Shown here: piece after piece, positions 52,861-63,595 of the stretch
How the letters are laid out: every line of letters begins with the position of its first letter
How positions within the stretch are numbered: the first letter of the stretch is position 1
Assembly: GCF_905220565.1 (NCBI RefSeq)
Contig: NC_059416.1
Span: forward strand, 9,920,001-9,984,000
Length of the DNA: 64,000 nt
DNA from: Melitaea cinxia
Taxonomy: Eukaryota > Arthropoda > Insecta > Lepidoptera > Nymphalidae
Reading direction: 5' to 3'
Notes under the pieces: generated by a model
Database searches by the model: none
What the model saw: only the letters and a program-made list of their open reading frames with translations
What the model was told of the DNA's origin: nothing
Program-made: the position numbers and the translations under genes

Positions 52861-53281
52861 ATAGGTAGGTGGCGAATGCTAGCGCGACCCCATCTCGCCC
52901 CACCCAGGCGGACGACTGCTCACACGTAGTCGTTTTTTAGTCAGTAACAGTCTGACATAACCCTCTGGCGTCCCCGCGCTGGAGGGTGTACATGATGGAT
53001 TTTTCCCACGTAAAAAAAAGATAGATAGGTAGTCTATAAATTTTATTTAACGATTCCGTTATATTTATTTGTAGTAATACAGATAACTGGTACAATAAAA
53101 TTGTAGTGACCATATTTTCTTGGTAAAAAAATATTTTGCCTAGAATATCCGTTTCTGAGGAAGATAGAATATAAAACATTATGTTACGTTTCGTAGTTGA
53201 AGAGTTTTCATCCCAAATGTTCGTTATATTGATATTAAAACACAAGGCAAGTAATACTAAGAGAATAAATAATAAATAAAT
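52861..53281. other. Spacer with a less AT-rich patch
   Basis: 52865-53000 is less AT-rich (GCGACCCCATCTCGCCCCAC; CCCTCTGGCGTCCCCGCGCT) and may be an old transposon piece. I could not assign it. Confidence 0.3.
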
Positions 53282-53525
53282 AAATATCTACACAATACAC
53301 ACACGGTCGTCTGTCCCTAAAGTAAGCAACTTAATGCTTGTGTTATAGGTAACAGCCGACTGGTATAGCTACATTTTTTTTGATAAACATACTTATGAAT
53401 AATACATATATAAATATATAAATAAATATATACATTACACCCAGACTCAGGGTGGAAAGCGAACTCACAACCCCCGGAGCAGAAAGCAGGGTCACTACAA
53501 ACTGCGCCAACGGGCTAGTCAAATG
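53282..53525 (-). mobile_element. tRNA-headed SINE, family S3
   Basis: Tail CACACACGGTCGTCTGTCCC, then the head in reverse (AACTGCGCCAACGGGCTAGT). Near full length. Confidence 0.7.
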
Positions 53526-53924
53526 TCTATATAATCACTACATATTATTAAACAGTTTCCTGCTGTGCCTGTTCAAGATAAATTTGGAAAGTACAGAGCG
53601 CATTGTCGTGTAGTTTTCATCAATTAACAATGATTAATAAAAAATATTATTATCACATTACACTACTATGTTCCGCGATAACACCTACAATTAATTATGT
53701 AAGTTGACAGGTCTCTTTTAGCGATGATTTCGCCAACATTTATTAAAAAAAATATATTTCAAATGTTTTTTAATTGCGATAAAGAATATAAATATATATA
53801 AAAAACTACTTCGTCTTAGGCCTTATAGTAAAGCATGGGTGTGTTAAGATAGCGTGACTCCTTCTGGTACGGGAGCTTATTGCATTCAAAAGACGAAGTC
53901 AACCTTTGAAAAATTGATGTACTA
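53526..53924. other. AT-rich spacer
   Basis: No feature. Confidence 0.35.
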
Positions 53925-54225
53925 TAATTTGGCTTGTAACATCCCACTGGTGGGTATAGAGCTCTTTTCTCATGTAGGAGAAAGTCGAAGCTTTATACAC
54001 TACGCTATGAGTAACGATCGCTATCAGGTGTATATGACAACAAACAGGACCGACAGCTTAACGTGTTTTCCGAGGCGCGGTGGGGAGAACCACAAGGACA
54101 GATATCCAAAGTGAAAAGAAGTGTTTGTACAAATACAAATATGAATCCCGAGCGCGAATCGAACGCGAGAACCGCCTGCGTGAAGGCGCGTACGTGACAC
54201 ACGCACCACTACACAGGGTGGTTGT
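53925..54225 (-). mobile_element. tRNA-headed SINE, family S2
   Basis: In reverse: tail (GGCTTGTAACATCCCACTGG), core ATGAGTAACGATCGCTATCA, GAACCACAAGGACAGATATC, and the head CGCGAATCGAACGCGAGAAC. The nearby short frames are incidental. Confidence 0.7.
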
Positions 54226-54746
54226 TGAAAATGGTGTTATGTGTTAGTTATTGATTATATATATTTTTTACATGTACATTTTTTATAGAAATATTTTCAA
54301 AATGCTTGTCCTTTCCGTCGTTCGTCTCTTACTCTATAGAGATTGAAATTCCGTAATTCGATTACACGTAGCTCGAATCGCGAACTAGGTAAAAAGGGAA
54401 TTGTCAACACAATTCCGGAAAGTATATCACTTTCGTACTAAAGGACATTTTGTGCAAATATTTGTAACTTTTTTCCGTGATGAAATTACATGTTGTGTCG
54501 GGGACAATTATTGTTCAACTAGACGACCGGTGCAGTTTTACCCGCAGTTATTTTTTAATGCTTTAGTTATTTGCATTATACCGTGATGTTAGTAATATAT
54601 GACCATTAAATGTAACTTTTCACGCTTTACCTATTGAATAGCAAACAATATGAAATATCTTTAAAATTTTCATGCAAACGAAGTTTCGAGCAACGGCTAG
54701 TTAGTATCTAATAAAGATAAGTATTATTGTTTATTTATTAATACTA
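54226..54746. other. AT-rich spacer
   Basis: GACGACCGGTGCAGTTTTAC at 54520 may be a decayed Helitron-like end. No gene. Confidence 0.35.
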
Positions 54747-55005
54747 CTAGGTCGGCAAACAAGCGTACTGCTCACCTGATTGCCATCAATTACGCCTGCA
54801 ATACTAGAAGCATTGCAAGCGCGTTGCCGGCCCTACCTCCAATCCCTCCCAGGAGCTCTGGTCACCTTGTTCACCAACAGGAACATAACACTGCTTGAAA
54901 GCAGTATTATTTAGCTGTGGTCTTCTGTATAGTCAAGGTACTTCCCCAAGCTGCTCCAGATTTTTAGCAGGATATTTCCTGCTGTGTATTACCTCAGTTG
55001 CAGTG
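54747..55005 (-). mobile_element. A-tailed retroposon S1
   Basis: TAGGTCGGCAAACAAGCGTA through CCCAGGAGCTCTGGTCACCT to TTCCTGCTGTGTATTACCTC, in reverse, with a short deletion near the start. Confidence 0.7.
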
Positions 55006-55672
55006 CAAGTATTCATTAGTTGGTTAATATTGTTCAAACTGTTCAGTGGGGATAAATGATTTTTGTTTTCCTTGTATTTGATTCTCGGTAATATATGTCA
55101 CAATTATTTGAGTTCTTCTAAACTCAATTTTTACAAAGATGATGAATGTGTGAAAATGTTATATCTTAGACTAGCTGACGTGGCGAACTTTGTGCTGAAA
55201 TTTCACTTCGTGAATATATCAATTTTGTTTTAATTTTCTTTTATACAGACCTTATCCAATAAAGAACACTAATCAATTATCTAAATTTGTACAGTAGTTC
55301 GGAAATTATGCGACTGCGTACATTTCGCTCGCTCGGCTCACAAGCTCGGTCACTCAGGTACTTTTAATATTATATTCATATAAGTAATATATAACTATAC
55401 CTCATTGTTACGATTAAAACAAAAGTTAATTGAACACAAAATTTTGAACATTATACTAATACCTATATATGTTATTTTTTTTTAATATCATACTAATTAC
55501 TTAAAATTGTTACAAATCGACAACACTATTTCCCCATATAAGTTATTTCAAATATAATAATATATTTATTTATATTTGTCTATTAATGCGTACAGTGTAA
55601 ATACTCATAGTTTATCACGCAACAATTCATTGTTTTAATAATTAATTATCTGTGCATTTTTTTTCCTTTCAG
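55006..55672. other. AT-rich spacer upstream of candidate terminal exon
   Basis: GACTAGCTGACGTGGCGAAC at 55170 is a Helitron-like end in reverse. The stretch ends in GTGCATTTTTTTTCCTTTCAG, a very strong acceptor. Confidence 0.4.
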
Positions 55673-55725
55673 CGAGTGCCGTGGGAATAACGCGGTTTCC
55701 TGAAGCTGATACGAAACGACATTGA
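55673..55725 (+). CDS. Candidate terminal exon C of an unrecognised plus-strand gene
   Basis: After a very strong acceptor the sequence begins CGAGTGCCGTGGGAATAACG. With the G left by exon B it reads ASAVGITRFPEADTKRH and stops at TGA (55723-55725). The following sequence is AT-rich and has AATAAA at 55844-55849, about 120 nt downstream, as expected for a 3' UTR. The acceptor is the best in the window. The alternative phase (ECRGNNAVS, stop) cannot be excluded. An A16 tract soon after the poly-A signal leaves open that this is a retrocopied 3' end. No family is recognised. Confidence 0.45.
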
Positions 55726-55843
55726 CCTACACTTGGTATTGAGTCATTTTCATATGAACGAGATTTGGTTTTTATTCATGTTATTTTAAGCGTTTTAGAG
55801 ACATTTTATACGATTTTTCCTCATTCGATTTTTAAATGATTGT

Positions 55844-55849
55844 AATAAA
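55844..55849 (+). terminator. Candidate polyadenylation signal AATAAA
   Basis: TGTAATAAAAGTTTGGGCTG, followed after about 15 nt by an A-tract. It lies 119 nt after the stop of candidate exon C. Another AATAAA lies at about 55897 (GTTAAATAAAGAG). Confidence 0.35.
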
Positions 55850-55859
55850 AGTTTGGGCT

Positions 55860-56699
55860 GTCAAAAAAAAAAAAAAAACAAAATAAGAAAAGTTAAATAA
55901 AGAGTTTAGAGTACGGAGGTCTTAGTTACATAGTTTTGTGGTATCACGTTATGTAAAGTTGTATGTTAAATTAAAAAAAAAAAAAAAAAAACAATTTTAA
56001 CTTTTTTTTAGTTCCAAAATATTTTAAAATCCTAATCGTGAGTAATGTCATGAATCATACGGGTCCAATTGTAAAAGAAGATTTAAAGAAAGGCCTTGTT
56101 TAGAAAAGCAATGTTTTTGGAACGAAGTTCCTTACGGCAGGCTTGACATTTGGTTGGGCGACCGAACTGAAAAAAATGTGATACCAAAACCATAAGAAAA
56201 ATATATAACGGAAGTGACATAATATCAGTCACACGACTGTATAATATGACGTTTGTAAAACTAAAATATTAATATAGTAAATTTTTTTCTTTTAAATTAC
56301 TTATGTAATTTTATACTGTCGACAAAAATAAATAAAGACATATGTTTTTTTATTTCACTTAATAGTTTGAATTATTATTATTATTTTTATTTTACGGTAT
56401 TTGTTATTTTCTAAAATACTAAATTTCCTAAATACTTTTATGTACTTAATTAAAAACCAATTAAAAAAATTAAAAAAAATCAAGAACGAAAATATATATA
56501 TAAAATTCAACATTTTTTTTTAATAATTGTGTTGCTTCTATACTATCCGAAGGAACTTCGTTCCTACCTGGTGTCCCATGACACCACATAATTTTTTTTT
56601 AAATTAGGTATAAAAGATTAGATAGAGTGCAAGTATAACGATAAAAATCTATTTTTTATTTAAGCGACTATTCACTAATTGACGATAAATAATATGCAA
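55860..56699. other. AT-rich DNA with A-tracts
   Basis: A16 and A19 runs occur near 55865 and 55972. A GGAACTTCGTTCCTACCTGG palindrome lies near 56551, and a related TTTTGGAACGAAGTTCC at 56115. No gene. Confidence 0.4.
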
Positions 56700-56935
56700 T
56701 AACGTCTCACATGCGACGGTCCCCAGATTATCTGTGTGATTTACAGTCAGCTGTGTCGAGAGTCCGGAAACACACACAATTCACAAGCACAAACGCCCAG
56801 ACCATAGCAAACATTTATATGGCCAATACCAATGTATGAATGTTTTACCATGATCGGAGATTGAACCCGCGTCCGCAAGCGCCACAGTCAGTGCTGTGAC
56901 CGCTGCGGTAACGCGTTGTCTAACTATCTAACGTT
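56700..56935 (-). mobile_element. tRNA-headed SINE, family S2, head half
   Basis: In reverse: AATTCACAAGCACAAACGCC, GCAAACATTTATATGGCCAA, and the head (GATTGAACCCGCGTCCGCAA, GCTGTGACCGCTGCGGTAAC). Confidence 0.7.
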
Positions 56936-57549
56936 TTTTATAAATTCGTGTTTGTATACATTTATTACTCAATCACGCCAGAACAGTTAAAAAAAACTGG
57001 ATGAAGTTTTTTTAGACAAAAAAAAAATTTTAATTATAATACAAATAAAGCGTCCAATTACTTTGAATTCTTGTGGAAAAATGTATGATGTAAGATTCCT
57101 GTGAAATAGATTTACTTATGGACATATTCGTGGGCAATAGCTAGTGGACTATAAAATTAATGGAATTAATATACAGATTATATCGTATCGGTGTATTGAC
57201 TATGGTTGACCGATTATCCCATTTCTGTTTCTGACTTTGACACATTGCCGTGTCGTTGCGCGATATTAATTGATGGAAAATTTGCTTCGATTTCATCCAC
57301 TATTGTGTACATTCTGATTCGTTTGCGTTTAGACTGGAAATGAGAATAAAACTATTGTTTTAACCTTATTCGTTTGTATGGTATTAGCTGGTATCTGTAT
57401 TTTTATCTGTGTTATCTATATAAACGACGTAGTTGTACGTGCTGAGGAAAAAAGATCAAATAGATCGGAAGCTAAAGTACACACTACACTTGGAAAAAAA
57501 CAAATATCTTAGTGAAATCCGTATTAATTCTAAAACTAGTTATTTTTTA
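56936..57549. other. AT-rich spacer
   Basis: No feature. Confidence 0.4.
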
Positions 57550-57652
57550 CACCATCACCACATCAGCCTTTCGCAGTCCACTACTGGACATAGGCTGTTA
57601 GGTGTTTTGCCCATAGTCACCACGCTGAGCAGACGGGTCGGTGACCGCGTGG
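57550..57652 (-). mobile_element. RTE-like LINE 3' fragment
   Basis: CAGTCCACTACTGGACATAG, then TAGTCACCACGCTGAGCAGA. Confidence 0.55.
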
Positions 57653-57671
57653 TTATTTTTTACATTTTTAT

Positions 57672-57990
57672 CTAATATATAAAATTCCCGTGTCACAGTT
57701 TTCGTTGCCATACTCCTCCGAAACGGCTTGACCGATTTTGATGAAATTTTTTGTGCTTATCCGGTATCTATGAGAATCGGCCAACATCTATTTTTCATCC
57801 CCCTAAATGTTAGGGGTAGTCCACCCCTAAATTTTTTTATTTTATTTTTTAGACAAAATTTTTAATTTTCTATTTTTTTATGATACAACATTAAAAAATA
57901 CATACAACTCTAAATTTTCAACCCTCTACCATCAACCCCTTTTTTTAATAGCGTTTAGCGGCAAGACAACGATTGCCGGGTCAGCTAGTG
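57672..57990 (+). mobile_element. Helitron-like element, family H1, best-preserved end
   Basis: Starts TTCCCGTGTCACAGTTTTCG. The 3' end has a perfect hairpin CGGCAA-GACAACGA-TTGCCG, then GGTCAG and CTAG, then T. Interior shared with 13797-14118. Confidence 0.7.
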
Positions 57991-58044
57991 ACTTTATATT
58001 AGATGGAGACTATATTAAAATGTATTTAATTTTTTTTAACAACC
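57991..58044. other. Short AT-rich link
   Basis: No feature. Confidence 0.3.
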
Positions 58045-58372
58045 ACTCAGGTGTAGTGGTGCGAGTAGTCGCCTAAAACACCGACAGGTGCAATATTTGT
58101 ATTTTTGTACAAATATTTGTTTCCGGTGTGGATGTCTGTCCTTGTGGCTCCCCATCGTGCCTCGGAGAGCACGTTAAGCTGTCGTTTCCGGTTGTTATCA
58201 TATACACCTGATAGTGATCGTTACTTGTTCTATACTATATTACTTATTATTTTAGGGAATATTTCAGCTAGTCCGCAGCGGAGCAGCGTGGTGGATTAAG
58301 CTCGAATCCTTCTACATGGAGAAAGAGGCCTATACCCAGCAGTGAAACGTTACAGGCTGAATCGTGATTACA
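58045..58372 (+). mobile_element. tRNA-headed SINE, family S2 (variant head)
   Basis: Head CACTCAGGTGTAGTGGTGCG; body GGATGTCTGTCCTTGTGGCT; core CTGATAGTGATCGTTACTTG with about 30 bp inserted before GGGAATATTTCAGC; tail CAGCAGTGAAACGTTACAGG. Confidence 0.7.
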
Positions 58373-58449
58373 ATATTTTAGATAAGGACAAAATTCTCAA
58401 AAATAAAACAAAATATTTGATTGATATCTCTCCAGTATATTTATGTTAT

Positions 58450-58617
58450 TTCTGTATTGAGCGACTGAAAACACGCACAATACACTAACAGGAATGCCTA
58501 GACAATGTCAAATATAATTATGTATGGTTCACATAAATGTTTGGCATGAGTGGGTAATAAAACCTGCGACCACCAGTGCTAGCTCTAGTACTGCTGCACC
58601 AACGCATCTTCAATCAA
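58450..58617 (-). mobile_element. S2 SINE head half
   Basis: In reverse: CTGAAAACACGCACAATACA, then the head (CACCAGTGCTAGCTCTAGTA, CTGCTGCACCAACGCATCTT). Confidence 0.55.
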
Positions 58618-59439
58618 TAAATAAGTAAAAAATGTATACTAAGATTGTCAGCGTAAAATCATTTATAAAAGAATTATATAAGTAGCCTGTATATGTATAA
58701 CTTTTATAATAACGATATATAGTTACTGATAGCCTTCCAAAGTTTTTGTGTATCTATTGGACAGAAGCGTCGACCAATCGCCTAATCCCTGCAGATTAGC
58801 GAAACATTGCGGATTAAGCATCTGAAATATCGTTGCTACTTGAGTATAAAGCCTGAAATAAGCAATACTAAAATTATAGTAAAAGCCTTTTTATGTATGT
58901 AATAATGTTTGGCCGGGAGGTTTTCTTTTTTTTTAATAATCTTGGGTTATCGAAGTTAACCTCATATTACTTTTTAAAGTTTTTAGGACACTAGAACTAT
59001 TCATGTGTAATGGGATTTTTGAAGTAAAACTTTTTTGCGCACACTTCACTTGGAGAGCAAGCTGGTGAATGAGTGATGAGTGCGTTATGACAAGTGTGAT
59101 GGGGCGAGGTGAATGGAAGATGGAGATACTTAAAGAAGTTTTACTGCAGTCATGTGGTCTAAAGCATATTCGTTTTATTTTTAATTGTTGTTACTTTTTG
59201 GACAGGATTTTGTTTCTGGTTTTATCACTGTTGTAAGTGCTATGTTCACTGGAACTCGTGCTTGAACTCGCTAATCTGAATTATCAGTTCTTAGATCAGT
59301 GATAGTTACTCCAAATGGTCCCGTGAACGGAAATCGAATCGACCGCTAAGTTTTATATCTATTTTTACAATTAAAATTTATTTTAAATTTGATAGTGGAG
59401 GAGAAAATCGTAAGAAAACAAGTATGTTGTTGATTGGCG
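58618..59439. other. AT-rich DNA, no gene recognised
   Basis: No coding or repeat signal. A less AT-rich patch (58765-58830) has no open frame of interest. Confidence 0.4.
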
Positions 59440-59890
59440 ATGCGTTAGCGCAATAGTCACAGCTTCGTCGTCACTGGCTTATGACTTCTGCGCTGGCGGT
59501 CGCGTATCGCGGTATTGGCCATATTTAACTGAGGTAGGGCACAGCAGGAATTTCCTGCTCAAAATATGGAGCGGCCCGACTGGGGTAGTACCTCGACCTT
59601 ACAGAAGACCACAGCTAAATAATACTGTTTTCAAGCAGTATTGTGTTCCTGTTGGTGAGTAAGGTGACCAGAGCTCCTGGGGGGGATTGGGTCGGCAACG
59701 CGCTTGCGATGCTTCTGGTGTTGCAGGCGTCTATAAGCTACGGTAATCTCTTACCATCAGGTGAGCCGTACGCTTGTTTACCGACCTAGTGTTATTAAAA
59801 AAAACAGATATTTGCTATACAGATATTTGCCGTGTTCTGGGCGTTGTGCTTGTATGTGCTTCCGGATCCCGGCACAGGAGTTATTTCTTG
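59440..59890 (+). mobile_element. S2 SINE interrupted by S1
   Basis: The head (GCGATGCGTTAGCGCAATAG to GGTATTGGCCATATTT) lies before the S1 insertion and the body (CAGATATTTGCCGTGTTCTG, GGGCGTTGTGCTTG) resumes after it, so S1 landed inside an older S2. Confidence 0.65.
59526..59802 (+). mobile_element. A-tailed retroposon S1, young copy nested in S2
   Basis: AACTGAGGTAGGGCACAGCA to ACCGACCTAGTGTTATT plus A8. Near-identical to the 35.3- and 50.9-kb copies. Confidence 0.8.
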
Positions 59891-60499
59891 TGATGGCTGT
59901 TGAATGTGGTGTGTTATTTTTTTATGTACATCAACCAACACTGTGGAATGGTAGTGTATAAAGCACCTATCCTCCTCTATCACAGGAGTGCTTTTTGGAA
60001 AAGAAGTGGGATGCTTATAGTACGTTACAATAAAAGCTTTGAACGGCGCAACAGCACGATAAATGCGCGATTATTTATTTAACTATTTATAAATTTACTC
60101 CCTGCCAAGATAGTGGCTCGTTTTATCAATGCAACGCATTAATGATTGTGATCACACAGACATATTCCTATTGATGTCTGTTCTGAAAATTGAACACAGC
60201 TATATATTGTTGTTAATAAACGTGAGTAATTAAATATGCGAATTAAAGGTTTTGTTATTTACAAATAACGTATTTACAGTTGACATTGCGTTTCTTTTAT
60301 TCAGAAGTATTTATGTGACACATATCTTTCTAAGTAATTTGTACTTTGTGTACTCGTATACATATATATATATATTCATGGTAGTGAGTGTCAGTGTGTA
60401 CGTGTGTGGTTGTGCGTATATTTAGAAGTCCATGGTTGCATGTGTGTGTCCGCATGTGTATATGTAAATATTTCATTAAAACAAATCAGTTAATTAAGT
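59891..60499. other. AT-rich spacer with TG-rich tract
   Basis: 60355-60470 is TA- then TG-rich (GTGTACGTGTGTGGTTGTGC). No gene. Confidence 0.4.
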
Positions 60500-60732
60500 T
60501 TTAGCTACGCCATGTAATGTTGTCTGACTGTGAGTGACTACCGTAGTGTACGCATGGAAGACCATACGCATTGCAATCCCTTGTCGATCATTCCCCCGAC
60601 GTCAACACAACAAGAGGAACTCTTTCGTTCTTACTGACCACAGCAACCCAATACTATTTGAAAGCACTATTATTCGGCTATAATATTCTGCAAAGTAAGG
60701 TATTTCCTTAGTCAGGTACCTACCAGATATGC
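60500..60732 (-). mobile_element. A-tailed retroposon S1, very old copy
   Basis: ACTACCGTAGTGTACGCATG, GAACTCTTTCGTTCTTACTG and ACTATTATTCGGCTATAATA follow the S1 order in reverse with heavy decay. Confidence 0.45.
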
Positions 60733-60819
60733 AGCTACATATTTTGACCGAACTTGACGGAGACCTCATTCCGGATTTTAAATGAAATTTTCCTTCTCCA
60801 GGTCCCTCTTCCTGATGAT

Positions 60820-60945
60820 TTTGAGCCAGGTTTATCCCTCGGACGCCTAAAACGACCCCCACGGGAAGAAAGGGGGTGGTGCTATTCTACTCGGCCACAC
60901 GACCTATGCCTAGCAGTGGGATATTACAGGCTGAAGCGATATTGG
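60820..60945 (+). mobile_element. LINE/SINE 3' segment ending in the S2 tail
   Basis: GACGCCTAAAACGACCCCCA, then AGCAGTGGGATATTACAGGC and TGAAGCG. The first part is not seen in the other S2 copies. Confidence 0.45.
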
Positions 60946-62336
60946 TGTGAATTTAAAGCCATATCTATTAGTTTTGAAGAAAAAATTTACTGCATTACCT
61001 TTCGTTTGCATCATAACGGATTTTGGATCTGGTCGATAGTAATAAATTGTTTATGAGTTTAAATTTTGTTTCTGTGAAACATTAAATAACTTTTGGATGT
61101 AATTAATTTTTGTTTGTTTTTGTTATTATTAAACAGAATAAATGTGACCTAGATATGTATAAAACTTGTAATCGCTTTAGACTTATTTAAACTTTACTTT
61201 TTCGACTTATTTCTTATGTTTTCTGTTAACTTGGTTTCCTTTTAATAACTCAATTCTTTATTATTAAATCGGTAGCGACGTCACTTACTTTATTAATATA
61301 TCTTTAATTATTATTAATTTCATCATCGAAATATATATTTTTTTAGTTTTATGTATATTATAGAACGAAGTGATCCATATTACCATATTTCTAATAGTTT
61401 GCAGCTTGTATTTTGTTTTTAAATTTTAGAATTTTTTTTGACTAATAGTTACTGACCGATTTGAACTATTATTTATTTACATTAATTATAATCCTGTTAA
61501 ATATCAGATTAGTAATACCTATCTTAATGAGTAGCTTTTATAAATCAAACATGAAACACTATAGTGGTTATCCGTTAATAAATAACTATCAAAGTACTTA
61601 CTCAAATACTCAATTGAATTCGAACTGAATACGCCGAAATTTTGAATCGTTAATATTGCAAAATATCAATCGGAATATGTATCGAACTATTATTTCAATT
61701 CAACATAATTTATAAGTTCATAATGTTTATTAGCTTACATTAAATATGTGTAAAATTTTATTATCGTTTTCCACTAAATAACCATTTATAACCATTTATA
61801 TCATCGGAATACGAATTCGCGATAAAACGTTCAATTTCACTCATTCATTCACTGGAATTGCGTGTTTAATCTGTCGTTTTCAATTTAACAAAAAAGATAA
61901 TAGAATGACAGATTTTTTTTTAAGTTATAAATAAACGAAATGTATACCTACTACTTTATGTAAAATAAAAGGTAGAATACTTTTACGCCTAACAGCATCT
62001 ATATTTTACTAAATAAACAATGTAACTAATTGGATTCCCAAAATTGGATTGTGTATTATCGCTTTAGACCAAACCATTGAACTGCGATTTAGTATTATTC
62101 AATTATGTAACCCGCGAGGTTGGAATAAACGAAGGAGGTTTGACTGCTATCAAAAAAATATCAAATTACAATAAAAACAGTAGGCTGAATCAAGAGGACC
62201 TTTGTACTGTTCCCGATAAATAGAAACAATTTGACCAAAGACTATACGCGACTCACATTCATAGTTCGCTTTCCCGCTCCCAAATCGTAATCGTAATATG
62301 AAAATTTTAGGATATCTTTTCAGCGTGTTCGGCACT
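60946..62336. other. AT-rich DNA upstream of a candidate promoter
   Basis: No repeat family or coding frame recognised over 1.4 kb, unusual for this window. It may be an unexpanded 5' flank of the gene suggested at 62.34 kb. Confidence 0.4.
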
Positions 62337-62371
62337 TCAGTAGTCGCGTGACAAGCGCCGAGTACGGATGT
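62337..62371 (+). promoter_or_regulatory. Candidate core promoter: Inr plus DPE
   Basis: TCAGT at 62337-62341 (A+1 at 62339) is the arthropod initiator core. GGATGT at 62366-62371 fits the DPE consensus RGWYVT at exactly +28 to +33, the spacing needed for TFIID binding. No TATA box precedes it, as expected for Inr/DPE promoters. The region is CpG-richer than its surroundings. Confidence 0.45.
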
Positions 62372-62549
62372 CTATAGACTTTACGCACAACATACCAAAG
62401 TTTCCGCGCGAAAGTTTCCGATGCGCTGCCGAATAAGTGACTCGATTTAATTTATTGACCGTGTTAAAATTGTGTTTTACATACATTTTAATTTGTGCTC
62501 ACGTGTTACAGTGTACGAAATATTTATTTTTCTCAACTTTTTGATGCAC
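62339..62549 (+). other. Candidate non-coding first exon (5' UTR)
   Basis: From the candidate start site 211 nt run to a perfect donor GTAAGT (62550-62555, GATGCAC/GTAAGT). The first 130 nt hold several CpG-containing phrases (CCGCGCGAAAGTTTCCGATG). No long ORF is present, so it would be a UTR exon of a gene continuing beyond the right edge. Inferred from promoter and donor only. Confidence 0.35.
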
Positions 62550-62555
62550 GTAAGT

Positions 62556-63420
62556 AATTTTAATAATTTTTATAATTTATAATTAAGTTGTTTTTGACGC
62601 GAAACCTAAAAAATTAGACGTGGATATTTTCAATACCGTCATAACTTTTAAAACGGCCGTTGATAAAATTAATGATGTAAAAAATTTATTGGAATGAGTT
62701 TTTTGGGATTTTAATTAAGACTATAGCGGTCTTAGTGTCACTTTATGTAGAGCGCTTCGTAATTGATGATCGCCTTGAGAGAATTATCAGAAGTAAAAAA
62801 TGATATCAACGTATATAACAAATGAGCACAAATATATAATATGTCAGAGAGCATTTTACTACACGGCGCGCGACAAAATTAATTGGGGTGTTCTATTAAA
62901 CGTGAAATATTTGTCACTAATCGAAGAAGGAACAAGTCTAATTTATTTGTAATAAGATTTAGTGCGGTTCTAAGAATAATGTGTTATATATTTGATACAC
63001 CTACTGATGACTAAATTTATATAAATTTACAGTTTATTAAAAGAGTAACAAGGGTATTTCATGGCACTTCTTGAAAAAAAAAATTTGTAAAGTACATATG
63101 ATTTATAACGCAAATATTTGCAAATAATTACTTCTTCAGCTGTGCAATGTAAATATGTGGGTATAATGTGAAAATATTTTAACATTGGTATGTGCTATAA
63201 AGATTATACGAATTACTACGGTATATAGCTATCTGGATATCCAGATTAACGGATAGGCTATTTTTATCCTTCAATTCCTAAAAGAAAGTGGTAAAATTAC
63301 AAAACGCAGCTAGTATTATATTTTCTTCCCGGGCTTATCATCCCTCCAGAGGCCAATTAAGGAAGTCCTTCTCAGTAAATATAAATTCTGAACTGGTCGT
63401 AGCTTTATATTAATTACAAT
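62556..63420. other. AT-rich DNA, possible first intron
   Basis: A palindrome AGCTATCTGGATATCCAGATTA lies around 63227-63246 (stem TCTGGATATCCAGA). Nothing coding. Confidence 0.35.
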
Positions 63421-63472
63421 AACTCTAATTTTAACGATTCGAAATGGGTTCGAGAAGGCCTATTTGAATTAA
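63421..63472 (+). mobile_element. Jockey-like LINE 3' UTR fragment
   Basis: ACGATTCGAAATGGGTTCGA and AAGGCCTATTTGAATTAAAT resemble the 3' UTR at 42.37-42.42 kb in the opposite orientation. Confidence 0.4.
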
Positions 63473-63595
63473 ATTTATACTTATTGTTCAATTTTTTTTC
63501 AATTGAAAATGTCTGTACGTATATAATTGTACGTATATAATAATGTGTATAGAATTCATTTTGAGTCAATTGTGAGTAATTGCTTTTGCTCGTAA

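Noticed and set aside
55860..55880. Poly-A tail of a processed pseudogene after exon C
   Set aside because: Not supported further: no target duplication or intronless upstream coding sequence was found. The A-run may be ordinary AT-rich sequence, so it is only noted as a caveat.
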